Source: Aphrophora alni
Lineage: Eukaryota; Arthropoda; Insecta; Hemiptera; Aphrophoridae
Direction: 5' to 3'
NCBI GenBank assembly: GCA_963513935.1
Contig: OY740769.1
Span: 34,499,120-34,563,119, forward strand
Length of the DNA: 64,000 nt
Part shown: piece by piece, positions 25,432 to 37,013 of the stretch
Position numbering within the stretch: the stretch's first letter is position 1
Layout: each line of letters begins with the position of its first letter
Notes under the pieces: model-generated
The model's database searches: none
Seen by the model: the letters and a program-made list of their open reading frames with translations, nothing else
What the model was told of the DNA's origin: nothing
Translations under genes and position numbers: made by a program

Positions 25432-28400
25432 TTAACAACGACAACATGATTTTGAGACGGGTGTAGAACCACATGTAGAGATGTAAAGAGTTTCTACTAT
25501 ATGTCCACAACGACAGTCAGGACCAGGACCGTCAAAATAAGGTGGAGGAGGGAATATTGGTTCATTTATTGGTGCAGGTGGATAAAAGGGGGCAGAGCCG
25601 TCATTAAATTGTAAAGGAGCAATGAATGGTTCGTTTATAGGGGCTGGTGGACAAAAAAAAGGAGGAGGAACACCACAACAGTCTGGTTGAGGACCGTCTA
25701 AACAGGGTGGAGGAGGGTATATTGGTACATTTACAGGTACTGGTGGATAAGGAAAGGCAGGAGTGGAACCATATCCGTCTGAAAAAGGACCGACAAAACA
25801 GTGCGGAGGAGAGTAGAATGGTTCATTTAAAGGTACTGGTGGATAAGGAAAGGGAGGAGGGACGCCACATCCGTCTGAAAAAGGACCGTCGAAACAGGGC
25901 GGAGAAGGGCAGAATGGTTCATTTAAAGGTACTGGTGGATAAGGAAAGGGGAGAGGGACGCCACATCCGTCTGAAAAAGGACCGTCGAAACAGGGTGGAG
26001 AAGGGCAGAATGGTTCATTTAAAGGTACTAGTGGATAAGGAAAGGGAGGAGTGGAATCATATCCGTCTGGAAAAGGACCGACAAAACAGGGCGAAGGAGG
26101 GCAGAATGGTTCATTTAAAGGTACTGGTGGATAATAAAAGGGAGGAGGGGCCCCAAATCCGTCTGACAAAGGACGGTCAAAACAGGGCGGAGAAGGGGAG
26201 AATGGTTCATTTATAGATACTGGTGGGTAGAAACTTCGAGGAGGTATTCCATAACTACCATGAATAGGACTGTCAAAACAGGGCGGAGGATGGTAAAATG
26301 TTTCATTCGTAGGTGGTGGTGGATAAAAAGAGACTGAAGGTGCTGCATCAGGAACTTGACTGTCAAAACAAGGTGGAGGTACTCTATAATCACCCGGAAC
26401 GGGACCATTGAAAGATGGTGTAGGAGGGAAATAATCTTCTTTTATAGGTGCTGGTAAATGAAAATAGGGGGGTGGTGCGCCATAAACTCCAGGTAAAGAA
26501 CCATCAAAATAGAGTGGAGGGGGATAACAAGTTACATTTTTAGGTAGTTGTGGATAAATACAAGGTGAAGTTGGGGTACAACAGTCAGGTAGAGGAGGGT
26601 AGAATGTTCCATCTATGGGTGCTGGTGGGTTGTAACAGGGTGGAGGTTCATGTAGAGGACCGCCACAACATGGTGGAATAGGTAAACATATTTCATTTAT
26701 AGGAGCTGATGGATAAAAACAGGGTGGTGGTGCACCATAAACGCCAGATAAAGGACCATCAAAACAGAGTGGAGGAAGACAACATGTTACATTTGTATTG
26801 AGTGGTGGATACATACAAAGTGGAGTTGTGGCATAACAGTCAGGTGGAGGAGAATGTAACGTTTCATTTATGGATGGTGGTGGGTAGTAACAGGGTGGAA
26901 GTTCATGTAAAGAACAGCCACAACATGGCGGAGAAGGTAAAAATATTTCATTTAAAGCTGGTGGTGGATATAAGCAAGGTTGAGGTGTGTCACAATAGTC
27001 AAGAACAGGACAGTTGACAGAGGATGGATAAGGAGAGAATGTTTCATTTATAGCTGGTGCTGAAGTACAATGCTGTTTTGAGCTACAGACAGATTCATAT
27101 TTGGATGTAGGGGTTGAACAGCATGGCGTAGATACGTAGACAGTTTCACATATAGGTATAGGTACTGAACAACTAGGTGTAGAGGTGTAGATCGTTTCAT
27201 ATATGGGTGTGGGTCCGGAACTAGAGATCGTAGGAGAGTTTTTAAATTCATATATGGGCGTAGATGCATTACTGGTGGGTATAGGAGAGTAATTTGTTTC
27301 ATATACGGGTGTGGGTGCAGAACTGGAGGATGTAGGAGAGTATATAGTTTCATATATGGGCATGGATGCAGAACTCGTGGTTGTAGGAGAGTATACAGTT
27401 TCATATATGGACATGGATGCGGAACTCGTAGCTGTAGGAGAGTATACAGGTTCATATTCAATTGTGGATGCAGAATTGGTGGATGTAGGCAAGTATAAAG
27501 TTTCATGTATGGGTGTGGGTGCAGAACTTGTAGGTGTGGCAAAATATGTATTTTCATTTACAGGTGTGGGTAAAGGACTGGTGAATGTAGGAGAGTATAC
27601 AGTTTCATATATGGGCATGGATGCAGAACTCGTGGTTGTAGGAGAGTATACAGGTTCATATTCAATTGTGGATGCAGAATTGGTGGATGTAGGAAAGTAT
27701 AAAGTTTCATGTATGGGTGTGGGTGCAGAACTTGTAGGTGTGGCAAAATATGTATTTTCATTTACGGGTGTGGGTAAAGGACTGGTGAATGTAGGAGAGT
27801 ATACAGTTTCATATATGGGCATGGATGCAGAACTCGTGGTTGTAGGAGAGTATAGAGTTTCATATATGGGCATGGATCCAGAACTAATAGGTATCGGAGA
27901 GTATTCAGTTCCATATTGTGGTGTGGATGCAGAATTGGTGGATGTAGGAAAGTATAAAGTTTCATGTATGGGTGTGGGTGCAGAACTTGTAGGTGTGGCA
28001 AAATATGTATTTTCATTTACGGGTGTGGGTAAAGGACTGGTGAATGTAGGAGAGTATACAGTTTCATATATGGGCATGGATGCAGAACTCGTGGTTGTAG
28101 GAGAGTATAGAGTTTCATATATGGGCATGGATCCAGAACTAATAGGTATCGGAGAGTATTCAGTTCCATATTGTGGTGTGGATGCAGAATTGGTGGATGT
28201 AGGAAAGTATAAAGTTTCATGTATGGGTGTGGGTGCAGAACTTGTAGGTGTAGCAAAATTTATATTTTCATTTACGGGTGTGGGTAAGGAACTGGTAGAT
28301 GTAGGAGAGTATACAGTTTCATATATGGGCATGGATCCAGAACTAATAGGTATCGGAGAGTATTCAGTTCCATATTGTGGTGTGGATGCAGAATTGGTGG

Positions 28401-29667
28401 ATGTAGGAAAGTATAAAGTTTCATGTATGGGTGTGGGTGCAGAACTTGTAGGTGTAGCAAAATTTATATTTTCATTTACGGGTGTGGGTAAGGAACTGGT
28501 AGATGTAGGAGAGTATACAGTTTCATATATGGGAATGGATGCAGAACTCGTGGTTGTAGGAATGTATACGATTTCATATGTGGGTGTGAATCCAGAATTT
28601 GTGGGTGTAGAAGAATATACATTTTCATATATAGGCGTGAGTGCTGAACTGGAGGTCATAGGGGTGTAGGGATTTTCAATTACAGGAACAGGCGCATTTA
28701 AACAAGTAGTAGGTGCAACCATACTGTTTGTTAGAGTTAGGGCTGATCCAGAACTTGGTACAGTATTGTCGATTTGTTCAAATACTGATGTGGCACGAGA
28801 AAATCTTGGTGCGTTACTAAAAGATTCTGATGAATTACTGCCGGGTGCTAGTACGTTCAATGTTTCTTCATCTGCCAAAGAGAATGAGTAATTGCTGGGT
28901 TTAGATGCATCGACTGTTTCATATACAGTGGCCGTTTTGTCATTTCCAAGTATAGATTCAGCAACTCTTTCATCTACGATTTTGGTTGAGCCATCATCAG
29001 TTGTAGGTGTATCGACTATTTTGTCTACTGTAGTGGATGAGATAAATTCGGGTGCCAATTGGTCGAATTTTTCATCTACAGTTGTCAATGTGTCATTTTC
29101 AAGTATAGGTTTGGCAATTTTTTCATCTACGGTCGGCGTTGAGTCATCGTCAATTGTAGATGTATCTACTGTTTGGTCTACTGCAGCGGGTGAGACTAAT
29201 TCGGGTGCCAATTGGTCGATTTTTTTATCTACAGTTGTCGATGTGTCATTTTCAAGTACATATTTGGCCTCCCTTTTATCTACGGTTGGTTTTGAGTCAT
29301 CATCAGTTGTAGGTGTACCAACTCTTTTGTTTACTGAAGCGGGTGAGACAATAACGGGTCCCAATACTTCGACTTTTTTATCTGCATTTGAAGTTTTGTC
29401 ATTGTCAAATGTAGATTTGTAAAGTCTTCCATCTACGGCTGCTGGTGACTCATCGTTAGTTGTAGATGGGTTGATTTTTTCATCTTCGAGTTCGAATGAG
29501 TCCATGTTTAATGTAGATGTGTCAGAATTGAATGGCGAAGCTTTATCTGAAGTAGATGGATGGACATTGTTTGATTTTTTGATACACGAATAAGAAGATG
29601 AGTCGGAATTATAATCAATTGAGAAAGTTAAGCTGTTATTTAAGTTACTCGGTATTCCAAAAGATGC
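25432..29667 (-). CDS. gene 2 last exon: giant Tyr/Thr/Ser- and Pro/Cys-repeat secreted protein
   Basis: An uninterrupted 1,411-codon exon opening after a TTTTTCAG acceptor with ASFGIPSN, phase 0, and ending CCRC-stop. With exons 1 and 2 the precursor is about 1,454 residues. There are three zones. Up to about residue 360 is acidic and Ser/Thr-rich, with repeats of about 45 residues built on VD(T/K)PTTDDDSTPTVDEK. From about 370 to 910 come roughly thirty 17-residue units of the type PIYETVYSPTTTSSASM, giving a regular Tyr and Thr/Ser ladder. From about 910 to the end are Pro/Cys-rich units of about 30 residues, such as PYPPVPLNEPFCPSPPCFDG. The Thr/Ser units could carry mucin-type O-glycans, and the Tyr and Cys offer cross-link sites. 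An extracellular structural protein is inferred, with no named family recognised. Long frames on the opposite strand are periodicity artefacts. Confidence 0.85.
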   Translation of the reverse strand, partial: ASFGIPSNLNNSLTFSIDYNSDSSSYSCIKKSNNVHPSTSDKASPFNSDTSTLNMDSFELEDEKINPSTTNDESPAAVDGRLYKSTFDNDKTSNADKKVEVLGPVIVSPASVNKRVGTPTTDDDSKPTVDKREAKYVLENDTSTTVDKKIDQLAPELVSPAAVDQTVDTSTIDDDSTPTVDEKIAKPILENDTLTTVDEKFDQLAPEFISSTTVDKIVDTPTTDDGSTKIVDERVAESILGNDKTATVYETVDASKPSNYSFSLADEETLNVLAPGSNSSESFSNAPRFSRATSVFEQIDNTVPSSGSALTLTNSMVAPTTCLNAPVPVIENPYTPMTSSSALTPIYENVYSSTPTNSGFTPTYEIVYIPTTTSSASIPIYETVYSPTSTSSLPTPVNENINFATPTSSAPTPIHETLYFPTSTNSASTPQYGTEYSPIPISSGSMPIYETVYSPTSTSSLPTPVNENINFATPTSSAPTPIHETLYFPTSTNSASTPQYGTEYSPIPISSGSMPIYETLYSPTTTSSASMPIYETVYSPTFTSPLPTPVNENTYFATPTSSAPTPIHETLYFPTSTNSASTPQYGTEYSPIPISSGSMPIYETLYSPTTTSSASMPIYETVYSPTFTSPLPTPVNENTYFATPTSSAPTPIHETLYFPTSTNSASTIEYEPVYSPTTTSSASMPIYETVYSPTFTSPLPTPVNENTYFATPTSSAPTPIHETLYLPTSTNSASTIEYEPVYSPTATSSASMSIYETVYSPTTTSSASMPIYETIYSPTSSSSAPTPVYETNYSPIPTSNASTPIYEFKNSPTISSSGPTPIYETIYTSTPSCSVPIPICETVYVSTPCCSTPTSKYESVCSSKQHCTSAPAINETFSPYPSSVNCPVLDYCDTPQPCLYPPPALNEIFLPSPPCCGCSLHELPPCYYPPPSINETLHSPPPDCYATTPLCMYPPLNTNVTCCLPPLCFDGPLSGVYGAPPPCFYPSAPINEICLPIPPCCGGPLHEPPPCYNPPAPIDGTFYPPLPDCCTPTSPCIYPQLPKNVTCYPPPLYFDGSLPGVYGAPPPYFHLPAPIKEDYFPPTPSFNGPVPGDYRVPPPCFDSQVPDAAPSVSFYPPPPTNETFYHPPPCFDSPIHGSYGIPPRSFYPPVSINEPFSPSPPCFDRPLSDGFGAPPPFYYPPVPLNEPFCPPSPCFVGPFPDGYDSTPPFPYPLVPLNEPFCPSPPCFDGPFSDGCGVPLPFPYPPVPLNEPFCPSPPCFDGPFSDGCGVPPPFPYPPVPLNEPFYSPPHCFVGPFSDGYGSTPAFPYPPVPVNVPIYPPPPCLDGPQPDCCGVPPPFFCPPAPINEPFIAPLQFNDGSAPFYPPAPINEPIFPPPPYFDGPGPDCRCGHIVETLYISTCGSTPVSKSCCRC
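27030..28690 (-). repeat. 51-bp coding tandem repeat with higher-order units
   Basis: The 17-residue units are 51 bp each. Within 27554-28475 they form higher-order blocks of 204 or 255 bp (four or five units) starting near 27558, 27762, 28017 and 28272. The blocks are nearly identical in DNA, including synonymous positions, which indicates recent unequal exchange or gene conversion. All length changes preserve the frame. Confidence 0.9.
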
Positions 29668-31738
29668 CTGAAAAACAAATTCAATTTTATTCAGTTATTA
29701 TTAATTCAAAAAATATTTATATTAATTATTCTTAATGATAATTTAACTGGAACAGTAAAATAATGAATATTTTGATTATATATACAAATATAAATTGGAG
29801 GAAAATTTTAAAACAGGAGAAACAAAAATCCTAACTAATTATAAAACTACACTTTCAAATAAATGTATTTCTTTTATATAACATAAGTATTTAATAAATT
29901 AAAAATTCCATAATTATTTAATGATTTGTAAAAATTTTTAAAATATATATTATATTACTGTAATTTTTCCTCCCACACTTTGTAAATTTTCGTTCTTTTT
30001 TTCCAATTAGATATTCACCATTAACTCGCATTTCTGTTTTGACTTTTTATTTATATCGTACCAAGTATACACTTAACGTGTTGCAAACACATTGGAAACG
30101 AACAAATTACATATAAACCACATCTACAAAACACATTTAAATTTTGCTTTAAAATGCGATTGCACCGATATGTTGATAGTGAAAATCGAAGAGGTACTGA
30201 TGTATCTACATTAACCGAGTCTGATGATGGCGAAACACGTTAAACCTCGTAGAAAACGATTATATTATTTTTATAACTTATTGTTTAGTCACAGTGGCAC
30301 ATTAAATCACACCCATCAGTAGATTGATATTTTGACAATTACTTTCGAAATATTAATAGTTTTAAAAAACCACTGCTACTAACATTAGTACAAACTGTGT
30401 TTTGACAACAAGAATATTAATTATAATCATTTGTTACTGATGGAGAAAAAGAATGCAATGAGTTCAGTGCAAAATTAGAAAAGGAGAATGGCAAAGAGGT
30501 AAATGTTAGTATAAGTTTATTCAGAAAAAAAAGTTATAAAATGAAAAATTATTTTTTTAAATAAATTTATAAATAATTACAAGTCCTTCTTTGTATAAAC
30601 TATTTAAAAAATGATAAACATAATAAAAAAATTAATTAACAGGAAAGTGTAATCTCAATAAAATTATATTCAACAAATTTTATAGAATTTATTATTATAA
30701 TAACAGTAAGAAAAATTGTATTTGATTTATTATATATTTAATTTTCTCAAAACTATATATATTGTGTTAGTATACTTCAAAATCCTATATTATGTGTTTC
30801 TGCTCCTCAATTATTTATTTGGGGAACTCAACTAATTAAAAATATCTAAATTAGTTAAATAATTAACTAATTAAAATAATTTAATTAAATTTTGAAAAGC
30901 TGTATTAAAACTTAAAAGTGATATTTTGCTGAACAACCAAATAAACCAAATTCTTTAGGAGATACTTAATTATATAACCAATAATATAAAATTAGAAAAT
31001 ATTTCGAAGAATTAGAGAGGAGACAAACATTGTCTACAATATTACTACGAAAAGTACAATTAAGTTTTGAGCGAATGTCCTTTCCGGATTTTTGAGGTTA
31101 TCACGATTAAATATACAGTGTCCCTTAGACTAGGATTGTGTCTGGTGTAATGAGCGTGTCCTCCTTTCTACTTGTATCCCTAACCTGACTTGACGGTACA
31201 ACCAATTCCAAAAAAAACTAGTTACACAAATTACTGCATAGCTACATTTAATTCTTAAAGTTTAAGTACAAGTTAATTCTTAAAAGTTTAATTTTGTAAA
31301 CGTTTTATTCTTGTTAACACCGATAAAATAAACGAAAGTATTATCGAAGGTAGGCGTTTACACAAAAGTATTTGAGGTCTATATTTTTTTTATCGGGGTT
31401 GTACCGGTGAAAGCAAAACCACAAAACCAAGTTTGGGGCCCCTCTTTTCCTCTCCAGCCCAGACACATTCCTACCTTAAGGATACTGTATATAGGTTTGC
31501 TTATTCTTTGTTGAAAGGAATATCTCAAGAGTTCCTTATCTATTAGAAAATTCAAGAATAATGTTTTTTTTTTTTTTTCATTTGTCTGACAATGTGTTTT
31601 ATTTCAAACAAGCTTTCTTTCATTTTTCGTATATATTATTGTAACAAACCAGAAAAATGTTATAACAGGGAAAAAACCATTTTATCTCCATTAACTGTTG
31701 CCACATTTTAAATTACTACTTTACATTACAATGCATAC
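29668..31738 (-). other. gene 2 intron 2
   Basis: Minus-strand GT donor (gtatgc) just below 31739 and TTTTTCAG acceptor above 29667. AT-rich, containing a Penelope-terminus-like fragment at 30190-30310 and otherwise nothing recognisable. Confidence 0.6.
30190..30310. mobile_element. Penelope-terminus-like fragment
   Basis: Contains TCTGATGATGGCGAAACACG, the GATGATG...GAAACG pattern seen at the ends of the element at 8701 and of the hairpins at 18036 and 34511. No second arm was found. Confidence 0.4.
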
Positions 31739-31813
31739 CTTTTTCGATTCTTTCCATCGTTTTTCCTCAATGCATTTAAATGCTTCCTTGCTGTCTACCA
31801 GAATCAGAAGTGC
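31739..31813 (-). CDS. gene 2 internal exon (75 nt, possibly alternative)
   Basis: A 25-codon open segment flanked on the minus strand by TGTGTGTTTTCAG and a gtatgc donor, phase 0 on both sides. It encodes ALLILVDSKEAFKC followed by a Lys/Glu-rich stretch ending ESKK. Included, it lengthens the signal-peptide core (YALAIALITQALLILV) and adds a charged linker with one Cys. Skipped, exon 1 joins ASFGIP in frame and still gives a usable signal peptide. The exon may therefore be constitutive or alternative. Supported only by splice sites and frame. Confidence 0.55.
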
Positions 31814-32384
31814 CTGAAAACACACAACATGACTTATGATTAAACGCAGCATATATAAAAGCAAGACAACATGTTAGTATTACAGATTAAATTATTACTA
31901 AAAACGCGGAAACCTACTCTGTTTTCTCGCCAATTAACAAACATAATGATTCATTTTTAAACTTTACAAATAGAGAAAATGTATAATGGCTGGTACATGG
32001 GGATAATTGACCTTGATATAATGAACGATTCCAAGCATCCGAGATACCGGCTCTACTAAAAATGCTTACAATTTAATAATGATGTTGTCAAAAAACATAA
32101 CTTTTTGCTTTTACGCGATTTTCCTAATATCACAATAAAGAAAAGAAGTAATTGTTTATGTAGTTTAGTAATTCTTTTTTCCTTCTTGCGAATATCACCA
32201 TACCCCTCCTTGAACGTTTCTCGCTCAGAGGTTTACAAATTAATAATTTATAATTATCTCGTGATTGAACTGTGAATAATAAATCTCGTTAAATACTGCT
32301 GGCAACTGAATGTCACAATCTTTTCTCATTCTTAAAATATATTTGCAACTTCGTGTATAGTCTGCTAATTACCACTCACCACTC

Positions 32385-32470
32385 AGGTACTCACCTCGGG
32401 TGTGGTAATCCCAAAGTACCCCTATCTGGATCTACACTTTTTGTGCAGTTTTGGGATTAGATACCTCTCT
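32385..32470 (-). repeat. SINE-like interspersed repeat, 3' fragment
   Basis: On the minus strand TAGATCCAGATAGGGG and TGGGATTACCACACCCGAGG match the corresponding block of copies A, C and E. Confidence 0.5.
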
Positions 32471-33212
32471 TTCTTCTTTACTATCAAGTTTCTTTTGATC
32501 AATACTTGTTCTCCTCCGACCTTGTCGCTATTACCGTATTCGGTAGGCTACTGTCTCTCGTTTTCGCCTCTAAACAACAAAATTCTGCCACTTAAAAAAA
32601 TTACCGTCTTGCTTTAGAATTTACATTTTTTTAATGTTATATTGATAACTGGGATAACATTAAACTGGGATAACTGGGATATAGTAAAAGAAGAACTTTG
32701 ACAAACAAAGTAATTCTGTTGCGATTCATCAGTATTCTAAAATTCAATAGCGAGTTTTCGAGAATAACATTTTTATTTAAAAACTCTATTGTCTTACTTT
32801 TAAACACCAGTTAGGTTATAATATATTGATATGAATACCTTCTAAATTTTTAACATACAACACAGATTAGTAGTTGAATCCAAGCCAAGAGAATTTCTTT
32901 TTTTTTTTTACAAAATTATAATCGCCTTAGTTAAAAATTGGAACCAAATTATATTGGGGCTCTCAGTTTTGCCCTCAATTAACATAGGGTAACACAAATT
33001 TGGATACATGCCATAAGAAAAATAAATAAAATTCTATTTATTTAATAACTCTATTGATAATTTTTTCTTAAATGCACGGTATAAATCCTTACAACAAAAT
33101 TTTTCACAATACGTTTTACCGAAGTCGTTCAAATTTGTTGGAATACTAGTATTAATTACATAAACTCAGCGTAACAAATGTTAAGTAAATTAAAATTATT
33201 TTCGTAAATTAT

Positions 33213-33568
33213 TGAGAATAATATTGTTAAGAATAAACCAAATTAACATATACAGCCGTCAATAAAATATTGTTAAGAATAAACCGTATAAACCTAGACA
33301 GCCGTCAATAAAATATTGTTAAGAATAAACCGAATGAGGCTAGACAGCCATCAATAAAATATTGTTTAGAATAAACCATAATAACCTAGATAGCCGTCAA
33401 TAAAATATTGTTAAGAATAAACTGAATAAAGCTAGACAGCCGTCGATAAAATATTGTTACGAATAAACCGTAAAAACCTAGACAGCCGTCAATAAAATAT
33501 TGTTAAGAATACACAGAATAAACATAGACAGCCACTAATAAAATATTGTTAAAATAAACCGAATACTG
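33213..33568. repeat. 46-bp minisatellite, about 7.5 copies
   Basis: Units of the form CAGCCGTCAATAAAATATTG + TTAAGAATAAACCG + AATAAACCTAGA repeat head to tail with few substitutions. The last unit has a 2-bp deletion. It lies in intron 1 of gene 2. Confidence 0.95.
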
Positions 33569-34510
33569 GGTTGGCTATGGGGTCGACATTTTCTCTCTTA
33601 TTAGCGGAGGTTTTTACGAATGATTTTGAAACTAAATTTCTAAACAATAATAACCCATTTCAGTCTAACATTAAATATTGGTACAATAATTCATGTTATT
33701 TGATATTTGTTTGTTTATATATTTTGTTTGTGTGAAGGTTCAGACCACCAACTTAAACTATATATAAATTATTTAAATTCTATTTATAAAGCCGTTCAAT
33801 TCACTATGAAAAGAGGCAACGAAAAGAAGATAGAATTTTAGACCTTAATATAAAATTGAAAATGGTAAACATACATTCAGTATTTTAAAAAAACCCACTT
33901 TTACTGATAATATCATTCATTCAACATCACAACATCCAATCAGTCATAAATTGACCGCTTTCCACTGCATGTTGCACTGACTCATTAAACTATTGATTTT
34001 TATGAAGAACTAAATTTTATAAAATGTATTGTCACTAAAATGGTTAAAAGACATATCTAATTGAGAAAATGTTTAAAAAATAATTGAAAAAGAATGCTAA
34101 GAAATATATACAGTATTTCCTAATATTTGTATTGATGTAAACACTGAAAAATAGGATAGGATAAATTACATTGGGGAGGTTAGCCTTACTTTTGGTAATT
34201 TATTAAAAAAGAAAAAGATACGTAAGCCACCACATTAGGCCTACATTGATAAGTGTTAGTAAAAATTCACACATTTAAAAAAAATTAAGGTAAACTGATT
34301 AATTTGTAAAAAGTGGTGTATTAAATAAAATCGTAATATTTGAAATTCAGTTTCTTTGACAAACAGGCTATAGTTTTAAAACTAGGTTAAAGTGAACATA
34401 ACAGAAGTTGGCGTTGGACTAAGAAGATTCTAGTTTACCTAATCATCTAAAAATACATTAAATTTCAGATTTTTATTGAAATACAGATTTTAATATACTA
34501 CATGGTAATT

Positions 34511-34733
34511 ATATTAAATGTTGAGCTTGACTTATGAGAAAAATTATACAGTATAACAAACACACAGAACACAATTCTCATAAAAATACGCCTAAGTATC
34601 AGACGAGTTTCAATGACAAGGTTATAGTTTGATTGGTGTAGCTCATGTATCAGTGAAGAGGACGACCTTGTCGTTGAAACGCGCCTGATACTTAGGCGTA
34701 TTTTTTTATGAGAATTGTGTTCTGTGTGTTTGT
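34511..34733. mobile_element. hairpin element with 17-bp target duplication
   Basis: Flanked by direct copies of TATACTACATGGTAATT (34494-34510 and 34734-34750). The interior is palindromic from 34552, with ACACAGAACACAATTCTCAT and TACGCCTAAGTATCAG mirrored on the right arm. The centre carries GAAGAGGACGACCTTGTCGT followed by TGAAACG, the Penelope-type terminal motif. No coding capacity. The long target duplication argues for target-primed insertion rather than cut-and-paste. Confidence 0.8.
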
Positions 34734-34844
34734 TATACTACATGGTAATTGTAAAGATAAATGGTTAAAATCCTTATAAATGTTAAAATTTAAGGGAATA
34801 TTCAATAAGAACACAAGTTTAGTTTTAAATGAACAATTAGATCT

Positions 34845-35185
34845 TTAATATTATTGTTTGTTCGGACATTTGCCATCATTTGTGTATAATAAACAATACA
34901 AGACATTTCGAAAATATAAATCAACTCCCGTTATCAAGTGCCCAAATTACAAACTAAAACATGCAGACAGAACACACGCCTAGATGTCTAGGCCTATGTT
35001 CAGAAACTAAACCTAATGAAAAAAAAAAAACCCAGGACAAACCCTGAACGGTCAAAAACTAAAAAAAAACTCATATGTAATCAAGAAACCACTTGATAAC
35101 AGTAGTTGTAGTTATACTCTCGAAACGTCTTGTATTGTTTCTTATACACAAATGATCGTAAATGTCCGAAAAACAATAATATTAA
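34845..35185. mobile_element. 341-bp foldback element
   Basis: The left arm TTAATATTATTGTTTGTTCG + GACATTTG is mirrored by the right arm ending ACAATAATATTAA. Inner arms share AATACAAGACATTTCGA and CACTTGATAAC. The arms differ by scattered changes. No ORF. Confidence 0.75.
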
Positions 35186-37013
35186 TACAAATATTCCATC
35201 ATTAAGTAATATTTTTTTAAATTGAATTAAAATTCACCACTGTTACAACCGCTATCTAAACCCAGGTTCCTCCCCCCTCCTCCTAAACTTGACGGATTTT
35301 TTTCCTAATTTTTCTAGGCCTGTTAAGTTTGTTAATTTCTTCTTCTTTAATTTTTAGCTGCTTTGGCAATGCCGTAGCTGGCGGAACCTAGATCGGCACG
35401 GCTCATTAAAATTTGTGGATCGTACAAATTATTTTAATTTATGTAGGCCTATGTAATGATACAAAACATCAACTACCGGTACTTGCGATGAAAAATATCA
35501 AAGAGATTTCAAAAATAGTTTTGTAACCCTGAAGAGCATTGTATACAGCCCAAGATAAAATTACGGCTAAATACCCTACGATAGCGTGACTGGTATATGT
35601 TAAATTAGTTATAAAAAATACATATGGTAAACTACATGCAATATATTACTTTATCAAAGCATGAGCCCTAAATAAGCAGATATAATAAAAGTATAATTTC
35701 CACACAGAGTGCGCCATAGAACAGCACCAATGCCATAGTGATGGGAAGGGGGACATATCTTAGTGGAGACCTTGTATAGAGTACACCATGTGTCAGCGCC
35801 AAAGCTTTACGGCGTTGATGGTAATGAAGGAGACTTGTCGAGTGGGCCTTGTTAGTGACCTTCACAGCGTAATGTGTCCTATGTGTGTTTTGTGCTATTA
35901 TTATTAAAAAGTTCAGTGTGTACTGAATAGTATGTTTTTGTTTTGAAGACGTGGTGAATACTTTACCCTAGTTGTCCTAAATAAAGTGACGAACTCTCTG
36001 AAATATCAGGTATTGAATCATAATAGAAAAAAAAACAATTTATATAGTAAATAAATCATTAGAAATGTTGTTTGTCCATTCTCATCGGCAAGAGCCAAGT
36101 ATTTCTAATATAATGTGAACCGTATCATAGGCCTGTATTGCTTAGACGATCCAGTTCTGCGTTTAAAATTGTGTGATTAGTACATGAAGCTGATCCTAAC
36201 TTTTATAATATTACCTTATATGATCACGTGATTTCATATTAATTTCTCAACATGCTTAATCTTACATAAGTAATACAAGCAGTATTAAACTTCCATGGTG
36301 TCAATGTCTGACAGCGATATGCAGTGCTGACACTTTTTTAAGAACCGTTAAGAATGAAATACACAAAGCTATAGTTGACCTAAATAGCAATTGAATTAGA
36401 CAATTTTTAATGTGTTGATGACGTGAAGAAGAAACTCATTTAGCAACAAAACTACGGATTAATCTGGCGCTATTCCATGATGAAACTTAGGAGTGGCCTA
36501 AAGTGTCATCAGAACTTATTTCATATGATTTTTCCATGTTGGGGATAATAAAATATTAGTGTTTGGAACCAAACCAAGAAATCTGAAACATTTTAAGGAA
36601 ATGATTTAAATACAATTTTTAATCAGTTGAAGTAATAAAACTGTATTTTATAAAAGGCCTACGGAAATAGAAGATAGCATGTTTAAAAAAATTGTAAGAA
36701 ATTACTGGTAGAAGTTATGACCAGTACCAGAAATTATACTTTAAGTATGTAAGTTAAATCTATTTATTGGAGAAAATAACATTATAATTATAGTCTAGTC
36801 ATTTACATTTCATAAGAATCTGTTTCTGCATTTTTGTTTAACTGGTGAAATCCACAGTTATGTCCAAAGTTAAAATTTGTCTAATAATGTATAAAAACCT
36901 AACACTATAACTGGTTTAAATAAAATCCGCTTCTGTTGATATAAACAAAACACCAAAATATTTTATGAATTATTTTAATTTTTATAAACGCAAAAACTAT
37001 TGTGTTTACGAAC

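Larger units (their letters stand above)
31814..37013 (-). other. gene 2 intron 1
   Basis: Donor gttcgtaa next to 37014 and acceptor above 31813 on the minus strand. It holds a SINE-like fragment (32385), a 46-bp minisatellite (33213) and two hairpin elements (34511 and 34845). Around 35690-35850 two diverged copies of about 67 bp lie in tandem, containing CACCAATGCCATAGTGATGG and its relative. Confidence 0.55.

Noticed and set aside
25647..26216. 189-codon Lys/Arg/Glu-rich plus-strand frame
   Set aside because: It is the complement of the Pro/Cys repeats of gene 2.
27311..28669. 452-codon plus-strand frame opposite gene 2
   Set aside because: The 51-bp periodicity of the real minus-strand repeats keeps the opposite frame open. 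No start context, leader or splice support, and composition follows from the reverse complement of the 17-residue unit.
28892..29422. 176-codon plus-strand Ser/Val frame
   Set aside because: It is the complement of the acidic Thr repeats of gene 2.
33213..33568. CRISPR-like regularity of 46-bp and 41-bp arrays
   Set aside because: The units are contiguous tandem repeats without unique spacers, in a eukaryotic intron.
35668..35865. 65-codon minus-strand frame with a hydrophobic end starting MALVLFYGALCVEII
   Set aside because: It looks like a leader, but it does not end in a phase-0 CAG-GT donor and it spans two degenerate tandem copies of a non-coding unit.
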